DNA of 64,000 nt from Microbacterium thalli (GTDB lineage Bacteria; Actinomycetota; Actinomycetes; Actinomycetales; Microbacteriaceae), in the NCBI RefSeq assembly GCF_028737325.1, contig NZ_JAQZCH010000002.1, forward strand, positions 186,001-250,000. The letters are read 5' to 3'. Of the stretch, positions 7,732 to 17,192 are shown in pieces; positions within the stretch are counted from its first letter, which is position 1; each line of letters starts with the position of its first letter. The notes beneath the pieces are model-generated. The model worked only from the letters and a program-made list of their open reading frames with translations, was not told where the DNA came from and did no database searches. The position numbers and the translations under genes were made by a program.

Positions 7732-10641
7732 GTGACCACGACCTCAGCGCCGCCCCCGGCCACACCGAGCAGATCCCGCCGCGCCGTTGCCATCACCCTC
7801 GCCGTCATCGCGGCCATCGTGGTGGCATTCTTCGTCTTCGCGAGCCTCTACGCCGATTGGCTGTGGTTCCGGCAACTCGGCTTCGACAATGTGCTGCTGA
7901 CGCAGTGGATCGCCCGCGTGCTGATGTTCGTCGTCGGCTTCGTCGCGATGGCCGTACCCGTCTGGCTGTCGATCCAGCTCGCCTACCGGCTCCGGCCGGT
8001 CTACGCCCGGCTGAGCTCGCAGCTCGACCGCTACCAAGAGGTCGTCGAGCCGCTGCGCCGTCTGGGCATGTGGGGAATCCCCGCGTTCTTCGGCTTCTTC
8101 GCCGGCTTCGCGGCGTCGGCGCAGTGGGAGACCGTCGCGCTGTGGCTCAACGGCGTCAGCACCGGCACCACCGACCCCGAGTTCGGCCTCGATACCGGGT
8201 TCTACCTGTTCACGATGCCGTTCCTGTCGGCGGCGATCGGCTTCGTCTCGGCCGTCATCATCGTGTGCCTGCTGGTCACGGCCCTCGTGTCGTACCTCTA
8301 CGGCGCGGTACGCGTCGGACAGCGCGAGCTGCGGATCTCGAAGTCGGCCCGTATCCAGCTCGCCGTCCTCGCCGGCGTCTACCTGCTGGTGCAGGGCGCG
8401 AGCCTGTGGCTGGACCGCTACCGCACCCTCGTGACGCCCAACGACCGCATCACGGGTGCCTCGTACGTCGACGTCAACGCCGTGATCCCCGGCCAGGCCA
8501 TCCTCGCCATCGCCGCGGCGATCGTCGCCATCGCCTTCTTCGTCACGGCCATCATCGGCCGCTGGCGCTACCCCCTGATCGGCACGGGCCTGCTCGTGGT
8601 GTCGTCGCTCGTCGTCGGCATCGCCTACCCGTGGTTCGTCACCAACGTGCAGGTGCGCCCCAACCAGCTCACCCTCGAGTCGCCGTTCTACGAGCGCAAC
8701 ATCGAGGGCACGAAGGCCGCGTACGGCATCGACGGCCTGGAGAAGACCGACTTCGAGGCCGTCACCGACGTCGAGCCGGGTCAGCTGCGCGCCGACGCCG
8801 ACACGACGGCATCCATCCGCATCATGGACCCGGCGATCATCGGACCGACGGTCCGCCAGATCGAGCAGTACCGGTCGTACTACCAGTTCGCGGAGCCGCT
8901 CGACGTCGACCGCTACCAGATCGACGGGCAGTCGCAGGACACCGTCGTCTCGGTGCGCGAGCTCAACGTCAACCAGCTCGGCGAGGCCGCGTCCTGGTAC
9001 AACACGACGCTCGTCTACACCCACGGCTACGGCATGGTCGCGGCCAAGGGCAACGAGCGCACCGCCGACGGAAACCCGGTCTTCGTCGAGCGCGGCATCC
9101 CGGCCTCGGGTGAGCTCACCGCCGCTCAGGAATACGAGCCGCGCGTCTACTTCGGCGAGTTCTCGCCGACCTACTCGATCGTCGGCGCCCCCGAGGGTGC
9201 CTCGCCCATCGAGCTGGACTACCCGCGCGGTCAGGAGGGCGAGAGCCAGACGAAGACGACCTTCGACGGCGACGGCGGCCCCGGCATCGGCGATGTCTTC
9301 CACCGCCTGATCTACTCGCTCAAGTTCCAGTCGACCGACATCCTGTTCTCGGATGCGATCAACTCCGAGTCGCAGATCCTCTACGACCGCGACCCGGCCA
9401 CGCGCGTGTCGAAGGTCGCGCCGTACCTCGAGCTCGACAGCGACCCCTACCCCTCGGTCGTCGACGGACGCATCGTCTGGATCGTCGACGGGTACACGCT
9501 GAGCGCGAACTACCCGTACTCGTCGATCGTGAGCCTGAGCGACGCGATCTCGGACTCGTCGAACCCGCAGCCGCGCGTCGCGCTCGACAACATCAACTAC
9601 ATCCGCAACTCGGTCAAGGCGACCGTCGACGCGTACTCCGGCGAGGTCACGCTCTACGCCTGGGACGCGGAGGACGCCCTGCTGCAGGCCTGGCAGAAGA
9701 TCTACCCCAGCACCCTCAAGCCGGTCAGCGAGATGAGCGGTGACCTGATGAGTCACGTTCGGTACCCGACGGACCTGTTCAAGGTGCAGCGCGCCATGCT
9801 CGGGACGTACCACGTCGACACCGCGCAGTCGTTCTACTCGCGCGACAACGCCTGGAAGACGCCGAACGACCCGCAGCAGAACGACCAGCTGCAACCGCCG
9901 TACTACCTGACCATGAAGATGCCCGGCCAGGATGCGCCCTCGTACTCGATGTTCTCGTCGTTCATCCCCGGCGGCCAGGACACCCGGAACGTGCTCATGG
10001 GCTACCTGTCGGTCGATTCCGACGCGGGTGCCGACGCGGGCGTCGTCAGCAGCAAATACGGAAAGCTCCGGATGCTCGAGATCAACGCCGAGACGCCGGT
10101 CGCCGGCCCGGGCCAGGTGCAGAACACGTTCGACGCCGACCCCGAGGTGTCGTCGTTCTCGAACATCCTGCAGCAGGGGCAGTCCGAGGTCATCAACGGC
10201 AACCTGCTGACCCTGCCGGTGGGCGGCGGTCTGCTCTACGTCCAGCCGGTGTTCGTGCAGTCCTCCGGCGCCACGAAGCTGCCGACTCTGCAGAAGGTGC
10301 TCGTCGGCTTCGGCGACGAGGTCGCCTTCGAGAACACGCTGCAGGAGGCGCTCGACGTGCTGTTCGGCGGCGACTCCGGCGCGAGCACCGGTGACACCGA
10401 CGTCGTCCCCGATCCCGTCCCGGGCGAGGACGCGACGCCCGCACCGACGCAGCCCGGCGACGGCGGCACCGCTCCGGCGGCGCCGAGCCTCGACTACCAG
10501 GCGGCGCTGGACCAGGCGCGCGACGCCCTCGCGGAGCGCAACACCGCGATGCAGAACGCGGACTGGGCCGCCTACGGCGCAGCCGACGCGAAGCTGACCG
10601 AGGCGATCAACCGCCTGCTGGAGCTGGACGGCCAGGGCTGA
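7732..10641 (+). CDS. UPF0182 family large integral membrane protein
   Basis: A 969-residue protein of the UPF0182 (COG1615) family, orthologous by position to Rv3193c. About seven hydrophobic segments lie in the first 320 residues, starting with AVAITLAVIAAIVVAFFVFA near 18-37. A long soluble domain follows. A linker rich in Asp/Pro/Thr/Gly (about 885-925) leads to a short C-terminal helical segment. The family is widespread in actinobacteria and cyanobacteria and its function is not established. The GTG start is set by the TAGGAT hexamer 6 nt upstream. Transcription ends at the strong hairpin just downstream. Confidence 0.9.
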   Translation: MTTTSAPPPATPSRSRRAVAITLAVIAAIVVAFFVFASLYADWLWFRQLGFDNVLLTQWIARVLMFVVGFVAMAVPVWLSIQLAYRLRPVYARLSSQLDRYQEVVEPLRRLGMWGIPAFFGFFAGFAASAQWETVALWLNGVSTGTTDPEFGLDTGFYLFTMPFLSAAIGFVSAVIIVCLLVTALVSYLYGAVRVGQRELRISKSARIQLAVLAGVYLLVQGASLWLDRYRTLVTPNDRITGASYVDVNAVIPGQAILAIAAAIVAIAFFVTAIIGRWRYPLIGTGLLVVSSLVVGIAYPWFVTNVQVRPNQLTLESPFYERNIEGTKAAYGIDGLEKTDFEAVTDVEPGQLRADADTTASIRIMDPAIIGPTVRQIEQYRSYYQFAEPLDVDRYQIDGQSQDTVVSVRELNVNQLGEAASWYNTTLVYTHGYGMVAAKGNERTADGNPVFVERGIPASGELTAAQEYEPRVYFGEFSPTYSIVGAPEGASPIELDYPRGQEGESQTKTTFDGDGGPGIGDVFHRLIYSLKFQSTDILFSDAINSESQILYDRDPATRVSKVAPYLELDSDPYPSVVDGRIVWIVDGYTLSANYPYSSIVSLSDAISDSSNPQPRVALDNINYIRNSVKATVDAYSGEVTLYAWDAEDALLQAWQKIYPSTLKPVSEMSGDLMSHVRYPTDLFKVQRAMLGTYHVDTAQSFYSRDNAWKTPNDPQQNDQLQPPYYLTMKMPGQDAPSYSMFSSFIPGGQDTRNVLMGYLSVDSDAGADAGVVSSKYGKLRMLEINAETPVAGPGQVQNTFDADPEVSSFSNILQQGQSEVINGNLLTLPVGGGLLYVQPVFVQSSGATKLPTLQKVLVGFGDEVAFENTLQEALDVLFGGDSGASTGDTDVVPDPVPGEDATPAPTQPGDGGTAPAAPSLDYQAALDQARDALAERNTAMQNADWAAYGAADAKLTEAINRLLELDGQG

Positions 10642-10653
10642 GCACCCCGTGCA

Positions 10654-10693
10654 CGAGAAAGGGCCCCGACTGCGAAGTCGGGGCCCTTTCTCG
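10654..10693. terminator. Strong bidirectional hairpin between UPF0182 gene and mvaS
   Basis: A perfect 18-bp inverted repeat (10654-10671 with 10676-10693) closed by the tetraloop GCGA, which fits the GNRA class. It sits between two convergent genes and can act on both. A GAAA run precedes the stem and TTTCTC closes it; there is no long U tract. Confidence 0.85.
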
Positions 10694-10729
10694 TTGCTCA
10701 TCCGCAGCGGCGGACGAACGGTCGCGCGG

Positions 10730-11884
10730 TCAGTCGCGCGTGTAGCGACGGGCGCGGCCCGAAAGGCCGGCGAAGTGGAACGGTCCGGGAGACGTGGCGG
10801 CGATCTCGACGTCGACGGTGCTGTCGCGGTGGGTCGCATCGTGCAGATCGCGGTAGGTCGGGACATCCACGGGGGTGCGCGCGGCCAGGAGAGCCTCGGT
10901 CTCGGCGCCCCGGGTCGCGGCGCGGTAACCGGGCTGCACGACGAGCGTGAAGAACTCGCTCACCGAACCGGAGCCGTAGCTGAACAGGCCGATGCGCGCC
11001 CCGGTGAGGTCCGCATCGCCGTCGAGCAGCGCCGCGAGGGCGATGTACAGCGACGCGGTGTAGGAGTTGCCGATCCGCCGGTTGTACCCCGTGGTCGCGG
11101 CGACCAGCTCGGGCGCAAGCTCGACGCCGACGTGCTGCCCCAGCGCGCGGTGTGCCTTGACCGCCATCTTGGTGAAGGGCTGGTGGTGGCAGTACCAATC
11201 GATCTGGTCGATGTCGACGCCGCCGCGCGAGCGGTAGTCGTCCCAGGCACCGGCGACGCCGTCGAGGTAGGCGCTGACCGAGAGCTTGCCGTCCACAACG
11301 GCGGTGACGCTGTCGTTGGGGCGCCAGAAGTCGTCGACCTCGGCGGTGTACACGCCGGCAGCAGGCTCGAGCACGGCAAGGGCGGGGTCCGCCGTCACCA
11401 GGAACGCGACCGCGCCCGCGCCCTGCGTGGGCTCGGCGGCCGTGTCCAGCTCGTACCGGGCCACGTCGCTCGCGATGACCAGCACGCGCTCGTCGGGGTT
11501 GCGGGCGATCAGGCCGGCGGCGGACTGCAGCGCGGCGGTCGCCGAGTAGCAAGCCTGCTTGAGCTCGACGACGCGCACCGAACGCGGCAGGCCGAGCAGC
11601 TCGTGCACGTGCACGCCGGCGGCGCGCGACTGGTCGATGCCCGTCTCGGTCGCGAAGAAGAGGGTGCGGATGCCGTCGACGCCATGGCGGTCGATGATGC
11701 GCTGCGCGGCTGCGGCGCCCATCGTCACGATGTCTTCGTCGAGGCCCGGGATGCTCATCTGCTCCTGGCCGAGCCCGATGCGGAACTTCGCGGGGTCGAT
11801 GTCGGCGCGGGCGGCGAGGTCGTCGAGCTCGACGACGTGGGAGGCGGTCGCGACGGCGAGGTCGTGGATGCCGATGGTGGTCAC
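10730..11884 (-). CDS. mvaS: Hydroxymethylglutaryl-CoA synthase
   Basis: Condenses acetoacetyl-CoA with acetyl-CoA to HMG-CoA, the first committed step of the mevalonate pathway. The 384-residue length fits the bacterial family. The catalytic residues are present: E80 in FFATETGIDQ, C112 in LKQACYSATAA, and H234 in CHHQPFTKM. This is the last gene of the six-gene minus-strand mevalonate operon. The GTG start at 11884 overlaps the mvaA stop by 4 bp (GTGA), so it is likely translated by coupling. The operon ends at the hairpin at 10654-10693. Confidence 0.95.
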   Translation of the reverse strand: MTTIGIHDLAVATASHVVELDDLAARADIDPAKFRIGLGQEQMSIPGLDEDIVTMGAAAAQRIIDRHGVDGIRTLFFATETGIDQSRAAGVHVHELLGLPRSVRVVELKQACYSATAALQSAAGLIARNPDERVLVIASDVARYELDTAAEPTQGAGAVAFLVTADPALAVLEPAAGVYTAEVDDFWRPNDSVTAVVDGKLSVSAYLDGVAGAWDDYRSRGGVDIDQIDWYCHHQPFTKMAVKAHRALGQHVGVELAPELVAATTGYNRRIGNSYTASLYIALAALLDGDADLTGARIGLFSYGSGSVSEFFTLVVQPGYRAATRGAETEALLAARTPVDVPTYRDLHDATHRDSTVDVEIAATSPGPFHFAGLSGRARRYTRD

Positions 11885-12927
11885 TGCGAGGAGTCCTTCC
11901 GGCGCTCGAGGAGCAGATGCGACTGCATCAGTTCTCCGGGGTTGGTCTGGGCGGCGAGCAGGGAGAGCTCGCCGCAGAGCACGGTGGCGGCGATGAGCGC
12001 GGCGAGGCGGCGGGCGTTGGCGCCCGGCTCGCGCTCCTCACGGCAGCCGAGCCGCGTGAGTGCTTCCTCGACCGCGGGGAGGTCCTTGCCGTTGCCGACG
12101 GTCCCGACGATGAGGTGGGGGAGGGTGCACGAGAAATACAGGTCGCCGTCGCCGCGAACCTCGGCCCACGTGAAGCCCTGCGAGCCTTCGACGATGTTGG
12201 CGGCATCCTGCCCTGTGGCGAGGTAGAAGGCCAGCAGCATGTTGGCGTAGTGCGCGTTCGCCGAGCGCAGCGCTCCCGCGATCGTCGAGCCGACGAGGTT
12301 CTTCTGCACGTTCAGGTCGACGATGCGCTGCGCGGTCGAGCGCAGCTGCTTGTCGACGAGATCGGCGGGGATGAGGATCTCGGCGATGACGCTGCGGCCG
12401 CGACCGAGGATGCCGTTGACCGCGGTGGCCTTCTTGTCGGTGCAGTAGTTGCCCGAGATCGAGCCGTACTCGAGTTCCGGGTGCCACGACAGCACGCGCT
12501 CCATGAGGGTCTCCGCAGCGAAGGTCACCATGTTGTGGCCCGACGCGTCGCCCGTCGTCAGAGCGAAGCGCAGGTACAGGAGGTTGCCCACGACCTCGCT
12601 GTCGAGGTCGATGAGCTTCGCGTGCCGGCTGCGCTGGGAGACAGCGTCGGCCAGCTCATCGAAGCGGGCGGCGATCGCACGCGAGGCGGCGACGGCAGCG
12701 GCGGCGCTGTCGGCGACGAAGAGCGACGAGCGCGTCATCCGTTCGTCGACCACGGTCACGCGGATGCCGTCGTCGACGAGCCGCGAGATGCGAGCGCCGC
12801 GGCCGACGGAGGGCCACAGCGGAGACTCGTAGGTGGCGAGCGGGACGTCCTGCTCGGTCTCGACGTCACCGGTCAGCCGGAGCGGACCGACCCAGCGCAG
12901 GGGGATCGGGGTGAACTCGGCGCTCAT
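11881..12927 (-). CDS. mvaA: Hydroxymethylglutaryl-CoA reductase
   Basis: Reduces HMG-CoA to mevalonate. The 348 residues hold the class I-like motifs GDASGHNM (126-133), GNYCTDKKATAVN (159-171) and GTVGNGKDLP, and the catalytic His near the C terminus in MQSHLLLERR. E34 in LATYES is the likely active-site Glu. Length and motifs fit the Streptomyces mevalonate-cluster enzyme, which uses NADPH; cofactor choice here is inferred. It overlaps idi2 upstream and mvaS downstream by 4 bp each, as in a translationally coupled operon. Confidence 0.95.
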   Translation of the reverse strand: MSAEFTPIPLRWVGPLRLTGDVETEQDVPLATYESPLWPSVGRGARISRLVDDGIRVTVVDERMTRSSLFVADSAAAAVAASRAIAARFDELADAVSQRSRHAKLIDLDSEVVGNLLYLRFALTTGDASGHNMVTFAAETLMERVLSWHPELEYGSISGNYCTDKKATAVNGILGRGRSVIAEILIPADLVDKQLRSTAQRIVDLNVQKNLVGSTIAGALRSANAHYANMLLAFYLATGQDAANIVEGSQGFTWAEVRGDGDLYFSCTLPHLIVGTVGNGKDLPAVEEALTRLGCREEREPGANARRLAALIAATVLCGELSLLAAQTNPGELMQSHLLLERRKDSSQ

Positions 12928-14003
12928 CGCGCGTCCTTCCCGCCGGCGCGGCGCGCCAGGCTGTCGATGTCGATGCCTCGGGCGCGGGCGAACTCCGCTG
13001 CGCGTCCATGGATGATCAGGTCGGTGCGGCGGAGGTCTTCCGGACCGGTCGCCCCCACCAGAGAGTGCAACGCCGTGAGGTGGTCAGACCATTCCCGGAT
13101 CCGCGAGATCAGGGCTTCCGCGCCGCCGTCGAGGACGACGGAGAGGAACGATCCGGATGCGCCCACCGCGCGAGCGCCGAGCGCGAGGCCTCGTGCGACG
13201 TCGAGCGGTGTGCGGACTCCGCCCGAGGCGAGCAGCACCGGCGCGTCGGCCGGGGCCTCGAGCAGGCACTCCACCGCCGACTGTCCCCAGCCGGCGAGGT
13301 ACGCGTAGTCGCGGCCCGAGCGGCGGTCGTTCTCGATGCGCATGAAGTCCGTGCCGCCGACGCCGGAGACGTCGGCGAAGCGCACGCCCGTGGCCGCGAG
13401 GCGGGACAGCGTGGCAGCGCTCAGGCCGAAGCCGACCTCCTTCACCACGACGGGCACCTCGACCGCGGCCACGATGGCTTCGAGCGACGCGGGCCAGCTC
13501 GAGAACGAGCGGCTGCCCTCGGGCATCACCGTCTCCTGCATGGCGTTGACGTGCACCTGCAGCGCGTCGGCCTGGAGAGCGTCGACCGCGCGGCGGGCAT
13601 CTTCGGGCGACCGCTCGATGCCGACGTTGGCCATGACGAAGCCGTCGGGGTTCTCATCGCGGATGACCCGGAACGTGCTCATGAGCTCGGGGTTGTCGAG
13701 CGCGATGCTCAGCGACCCCGAGGCGATCGCCACCCCGGTCTCCCGCGCGGCGATCGCGAGGTCGCGATTGATCGCGCCGGTCGAGGCGCTGCCGCCGGTC
13801 ATGGCGTTGACGTAGAACGGCAGCGCCCAGCGGGCGCCGGCCACCTCGACGCCGAGGTCGACGACATCCGCGTCGACGCCCGCGAGGGCGTGGTGCACGA
13901 ACCGGACGTCATCCCAACCGTTCGGGCGCGGCGTCTCCTTCTGCTGCGCCGCGGCCAGGCGGACGTGGTCGTCCTTGCGCTCCGATGCCAGCTCAGCCGC
14001 CAT
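12924..14003 (-). CDS. fni: Type 2 isopentenyl-diphosphate delta-isomerase (FMN-dependent)
   Basis: Interconverts IPP and DMAPP using FMN and NAD(P)H. The 359-residue protein starts MAAELASERKDDHV; the RKxxH element is a family hallmark. It has the TIM-barrel motifs YVNAMTGGS, VVKEVGFG, VSGVGGTDF and ASGGVRTPLD. The ATG at 14003 is preceded by a good GGAAGGAG site and starts where family homology begins; a much longer upstream reading frame is the overlap with pmk in another frame. It overlaps pmk by 11 bp and mvaA by 4 bp. Confidence 0.95.
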   Translation of the reverse strand: MAAELASERKDDHVRLAAAQQKETPRPNGWDDVRFVHHALAGVDADVVDLGVEVAGARWALPFYVNAMTGGSASTGAINRDLAIAARETGVAIASGSLSIALDNPELMSTFRVIRDENPDGFVMANVGIERSPEDARRAVDALQADALQVHVNAMQETVMPEGSRSFSSWPASLEAIVAAVEVPVVVKEVGFGLSAATLSRLAATGVRFADVSGVGGTDFMRIENDRRSGRDYAYLAGWGQSAVECLLEAPADAPVLLASGGVRTPLDVARGLALGARAVGASGSFLSVVLDGGAEALISRIREWSDHLTALHSLVGATGPEDLRRTDLIIHGRAAEFARARGIDIDSLARRAGGKDAR

Positions 14004-15123
14004 GGTGTTCTCCTTCCGGCGGATGAACGCCGATCGTGAGGTGTCGGATGTCGTTGGTCTCCCAGGTGCGCAGCAGCCCCGAGACGTCGGCGCCGACGGG
14101 CGCGAGGACGATGCCGCAGTCGCCGCCGCCGGCACCGGAGGGCTTGCCCGCCGCGCCGACGCGCTCGGCGGCATCGCACAGGATCCGCAGCCCCTCGGTC
14201 TCGATCGTGACGCCCGAGCGTGCGCCGAGCTCCTGCAGCAGGCGGCGGTTGCGGCGGATCGCGCGCAGCGCGAGGTCGTCGTCCGGGGCGTCCTCGCTGT
14301 CGTGGGGCGCGAGCGCACGCCACAGATCGCCGACGCAGGAGCGCGACTGCGAGAGGAAGGTGCTGTGGTCGTCGCCGGTCGTGCTGGTACCGCGCGAGAC
14401 GCCGCTGACCAGCCGTTCGGTCGAGGCGGGGTGACCTGTCCAGCCCACGAGCAGCTGGAGTCCGGCCGGCGCCGAGAGTCGGATGATCTCGGAGCCCGCC
14501 CACGCGTCCGAGCCCAGCACCGCGGTGACGCCGTCCCGAGCCCGCGCCGCACGCAGCCGATCGCGGTCGGGGGAGCGGTAGCCGATCCAGCCTCCGTAGG
14601 TGCTCGCGGCGACATCGCCGCCGGAGGCGTTCGGCGCGACGGCGATCGTGGCCAGCATCGCGAGCTCGTAGCGACCGCGCAGCCCCAGGTCGAAGCCGTA
14701 GAACTCGTCGATCGCTCCGATCGTGGCGACGGTGACGGCAGCCGAGGAGCCGAGACCGAACTTGCGGCCGCTCGGGTCGTCGAGGCCGCTATCGATGCGC
14801 AGGTCGAAGAAGCGCGGCGGCAGCCCCCGCTCCGAGCGCAGCTGCTCGGCAGCTTCGATCGCGGCGATCACGTAGTCGTACGGGTGGTGCTCGCGGTCGA
14901 GGGTCAGCCCGTCGGCGCCGCGGGTCCAGCGCACCGGCATCCGTCCGTACTCGGGAGAGTGGATGCTGCCGGCGTCGACTCCCTCGGTGAGCGAGACGGT
15001 CAAGTAGCGGTCGACGGCGATGAGGACCGACGGCTCGCCGGGGGTGACGACCGCGTACTCGCCGGCGACGAAGAGCTTGCCGGGGGCCCGCACGACTATG
15101 GCGGGCTGTGCGAGCGCGGTCAC
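13993..15123 (-). CDS. Phosphomevalonate kinase (GHMP family)
   Basis: Phosphorylates mevalonate 5-phosphate to the diphosphate. The 376 residues show the GHMP layout: APGKLFVAGEYAVV near the N terminus, the ATP-binding loop KFGLGSSAAVTVA, and the C-terminal glycine motif KPSGAGGGDCGI. The GTG at 15123 was chosen because it overlaps the mvaD stop (GTGA) and starts directly before the first family motif. The position in the order mvk-mvaD-pmk matches the Streptomyces mevalonate cluster, and this supports phosphomevalonate over other GHMP substrates. Confidence 0.92.
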   Translation of the reverse strand: MTALAQPAIVVRAPGKLFVAGEYAVVTPGEPSVLIAVDRYLTVSLTEGVDAGSIHSPEYGRMPVRWTRGADGLTLDREHHPYDYVIAAIEAAEQLRSERGLPPRFFDLRIDSGLDDPSGRKFGLGSSAAVTVATIGAIDEFYGFDLGLRGRYELAMLATIAVAPNASGGDVAASTYGGWIGYRSPDRDRLRAARARDGVTAVLGSDAWAGSEIIRLSAPAGLQLLVGWTGHPASTERLVSGVSRGTSTTGDDHSTFLSQSRSCVGDLWRALAPHDSEDAPDDDLALRAIRRNRRLLQELGARSGVTIETEGLRILCDAAERVGAAGKPSGAGGGDCGIVLAPVGADVSGLLRTWETNDIRHLTIGVHPPEGEHHGG

Positions 15124-16088
15124 CCGTTCGTCCGCGAGACGAGAGCCGCGGCCGGGCCGGGACGCGCGACCGCCAGCTCCGCGAGTCCCTCGAGCGCGGC
15201 GGTGACGGCCGGCACGTCGTCGGGGCGGGTGAGCACCACGACGTTCGGTCCCGCGTCCGCCGTCGCCCAGGCGCCGACGCCGGTGGCGCGGAGCGCGGCG
15301 ACGCGGTCGAAGATCTCGACGCTGACCGGGGTCAGGTAGCGGATGGGCGGGTCGCACGACTGGATGAGGGCGTGCATCCGCGACGCGTTGACCTCGGTGA
15401 TGCGTCCGAGCCTCTCGACGTCGCCGGTGCGGGAGGCCTCGGCGGCGGCTTCCAGGCTCTCGGCCGTCGACGACACCCACGCAGGGTAGAACGGGGATGT
15501 CAGGATCGTCCGGCGCATCGCCTCGCGACTCGAGATCGGCTTCTCGCGCTTCTCGACCATCGCGACGACCATGGCGAGGCCGGGGGCGTCGATGGCCTCG
15601 GCATAGGAGGTCTCGTCGCTCTCGCCCGCGTGCCACACGGCGAAGCCGGAAATGATCGACCGCGAGGCGGAGCCGGAGCCGCGCCGGGCGAGCCGACTGA
15701 GCTCTCGCGCGTCGAGATCGAGTCCGTAGGCCGCGGATGCCGCGACCGCGAGCGCCGCGAAGCCCGAGGCCGACGATGCCAGCCCGGCCGCGGAAGGCAC
15801 CGTGTTGACGGTCTCGACGCGCGCGTGACGATCGCTGCCGGCGAGCTCGCGCACGATGTCGAGGAACCGGCTGACCCGAACCGCAGGCCCGTCGCTGCGT
15901 TCCTCGTCGCCGAAGACGAGCACGTCCGTCGTGGCGGTGCCGTCGACGGTGACCGTGGTCGTGGTCGGGAAGATGTCGAGCGTCATCGAGAGGCTGCCGG
16001 TCGCGGGCAGGTTGAGCTCGCTGTCGCGCTTGCCCCAGTACTTCACGAGGGCGATGTTCGGATGTGCGATGGCGGTCGCGGTGCTCAT
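15120..16088 (-). CDS. mvaD: Diphosphomevalonate decarboxylase
   Basis: ATP-dependent decarboxylation of mevalonate diphosphate to IPP. The 322-residue protein shows NIALVKYWGKRD near residue 11, the GHMP loop TVPSAAGLASSASGFAAL, and RRGSGSASRSI, all signatures of this enzyme. The ATG at 16088 overlaps the mvk stop by 4 bp. Second gene of the operon. Confidence 0.96.
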   Translation of the reverse strand: MSTATAIAHPNIALVKYWGKRDSELNLPATGSLSMTLDIFPTTTTVTVDGTATTDVLVFGDEERSDGPAVRVSRFLDIVRELAGSDRHARVETVNTVPSAAGLASSASGFAALAVAASAAYGLDLDARELSRLARRGSGSASRSIISGFAVWHAGESDETSYAEAIDAPGLAMVVAMVEKREKPISSREAMRRTILTSPFYPAWVSSTAESLEAAAEASRTGDVERLGRITEVNASRMHALIQSCDPPIRYLTPVSVEIFDRVAALRATGVGAWATADAGPNVVVLTRPDDVPAVTAALEGLAELAVARPGPAAALVSRTNG

Positions 16089-17089
16089 GCCGCTCCTTCC
16101 ACGGTCGTGGTCCAGACCGCGGCGGCACCGGCGCGGGTGAGTCGTTGGCTCAGCTCGACGGCAGCGCCGGCGTCGGCGGCGAGGGCCAGCACGCAGCCGC
16201 CCCGCCCGCCGCCGGTGAGCTTGGCTCCGAGCGCGCCGGCCGACGTGGCCGCGTGCACGAGGTGGTCGAGAGCGGGATCGCCGACGCCCATGCCGTTCAA
16301 GAGGGTGTGTGCACGGCTCATCGCGTGACCGATGTCGTCACGGGCGCCGGCCGACACCTGTTCGCGAAGGGCGGTGGCGAGACCCCCGAGCTCGTCGAGT
16401 GCCGCCTCGATACCGGTCGGATCGGCGCGGCGCCGCTCGGCCACCGCGGTGACCGCCTCGCGAGTGCGCCCGCGCACGCCGCTGTCGGCGATGACGAACG
16501 TGAGGTCTCGACCGACGGTGACCGGCTCGATCCGCCCACCGTCGAACCACACCGCCGCGCGCGCCCGGACGGTACGGGCATCGAGACCGCTCGGCGAGCC
16601 GTGGGCGGCGCGCTCGGCGGTCTGGATGAGCTCGTGCATGCGTTCGTCGTCGACACGGATGCCGCACGCGCCGAGGGTCGCTTCGATGACCGCCGCCGAC
16701 ACCGCGGCGCTCGAGCCCAAGCCGCGCTCGGCCGGGACGCTGCTTTCGATCGCGATGTCGAGGGCGAGATCCTCGCGCCCCGCCGCGGCGAGCGCGGCGG
16801 ACATCGCGGTCAGCGTGACCGCCAGGCGTTCGGGGGCGCGGGTAATCGGTCCGTGATAGAGGCTGCTCGACAGACGGGCGGGCCCGTCCGTCGGCCGCGC
16901 GTGCGCTTCGACACCGAGAGCGCGCACCGGGATCGCGATCGCCGGACGGCCGTAGACGACGGCGTGCTCGCCCAGGAGGATAGCCTTCGCACCGGCTCGG
17001 CCCACCGCGACGGGCACCGCGGCCGTGCCGTTGGTTGCCGCGTGCTGATGAGCGTCCGGTGCGATGGGGACGTCGGTCGATGCAGTCAT
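16085..17089 (-). CDS. mvk: Mevalonate kinase
   Basis: Phosphorylates mevalonate with ATP. The 334-residue GHMP kinase has GEHAVVYGRPAIAIP, the nucleotide loop ERGLGSSAAVSAAV, and the C-terminal LTGGGRGGC. It is the promoter-proximal gene of the mevalonate operon and diverges from pyrR. The minus-strand leader is short: a TACGCT hexamer lies 12 nt before the ATG and no good ribosome-binding site is visible. No prenyl-diphosphate synthase gene lies next to it, unlike in the Streptomyces cluster. Confidence 0.95.
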   Translation of the reverse strand: MTASTDVPIAPDAHQHAATNGTAAVPVAVGRAGAKAILLGEHAVVYGRPAIAIPVRALGVEAHARPTDGPARLSSSLYHGPITRAPERLAVTLTAMSAALAAAGREDLALDIAIESSVPAERGLGSSAAVSAAVIEATLGACGIRVDDERMHELIQTAERAAHGSPSGLDARTVRARAAVWFDGGRIEPVTVGRDLTFVIADSGVRGRTREAVTAVAERRRADPTGIEAALDELGGLATALREQVSAGARDDIGHAMSRAHTLLNGMGVGDPALDHLVHAATSAGALGAKLTGGGRGGCVLALAADAGAAVELSQRLTRAGAAAVWTTTVEGAA

Positions 17090-17168
17090 GGAATTTCGAC
17101 GAGCGTAACAGCCCCTCCGGCGCGCGGGCTGGAGACGGCTCGGATGTGCTTCCGGGCTCGCCGGCCGC

Positions 17169-17174
17169 TATCAT
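17169..17174 (+). promoter_or_regulatory. Candidate -10 hexamer of the pyr operon promoter
   Basis: TATCAT, with a weak TGTGCT -35 candidate at 17145-17150 (18-bp spacing). A start near 17181 would give a leader of about 50 nt that contains the PyrR hairpin. Confidence 0.4.
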
Positions 17175-17192
17175 GGGCGCCGCACCCAGCAA

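Noticed and set aside
7744..10866. A 1040-codon minus-strand frame antisense to the UPF0182 gene
   Set aside because: No domain, and it runs through the terminator hairpin and into mvaS.
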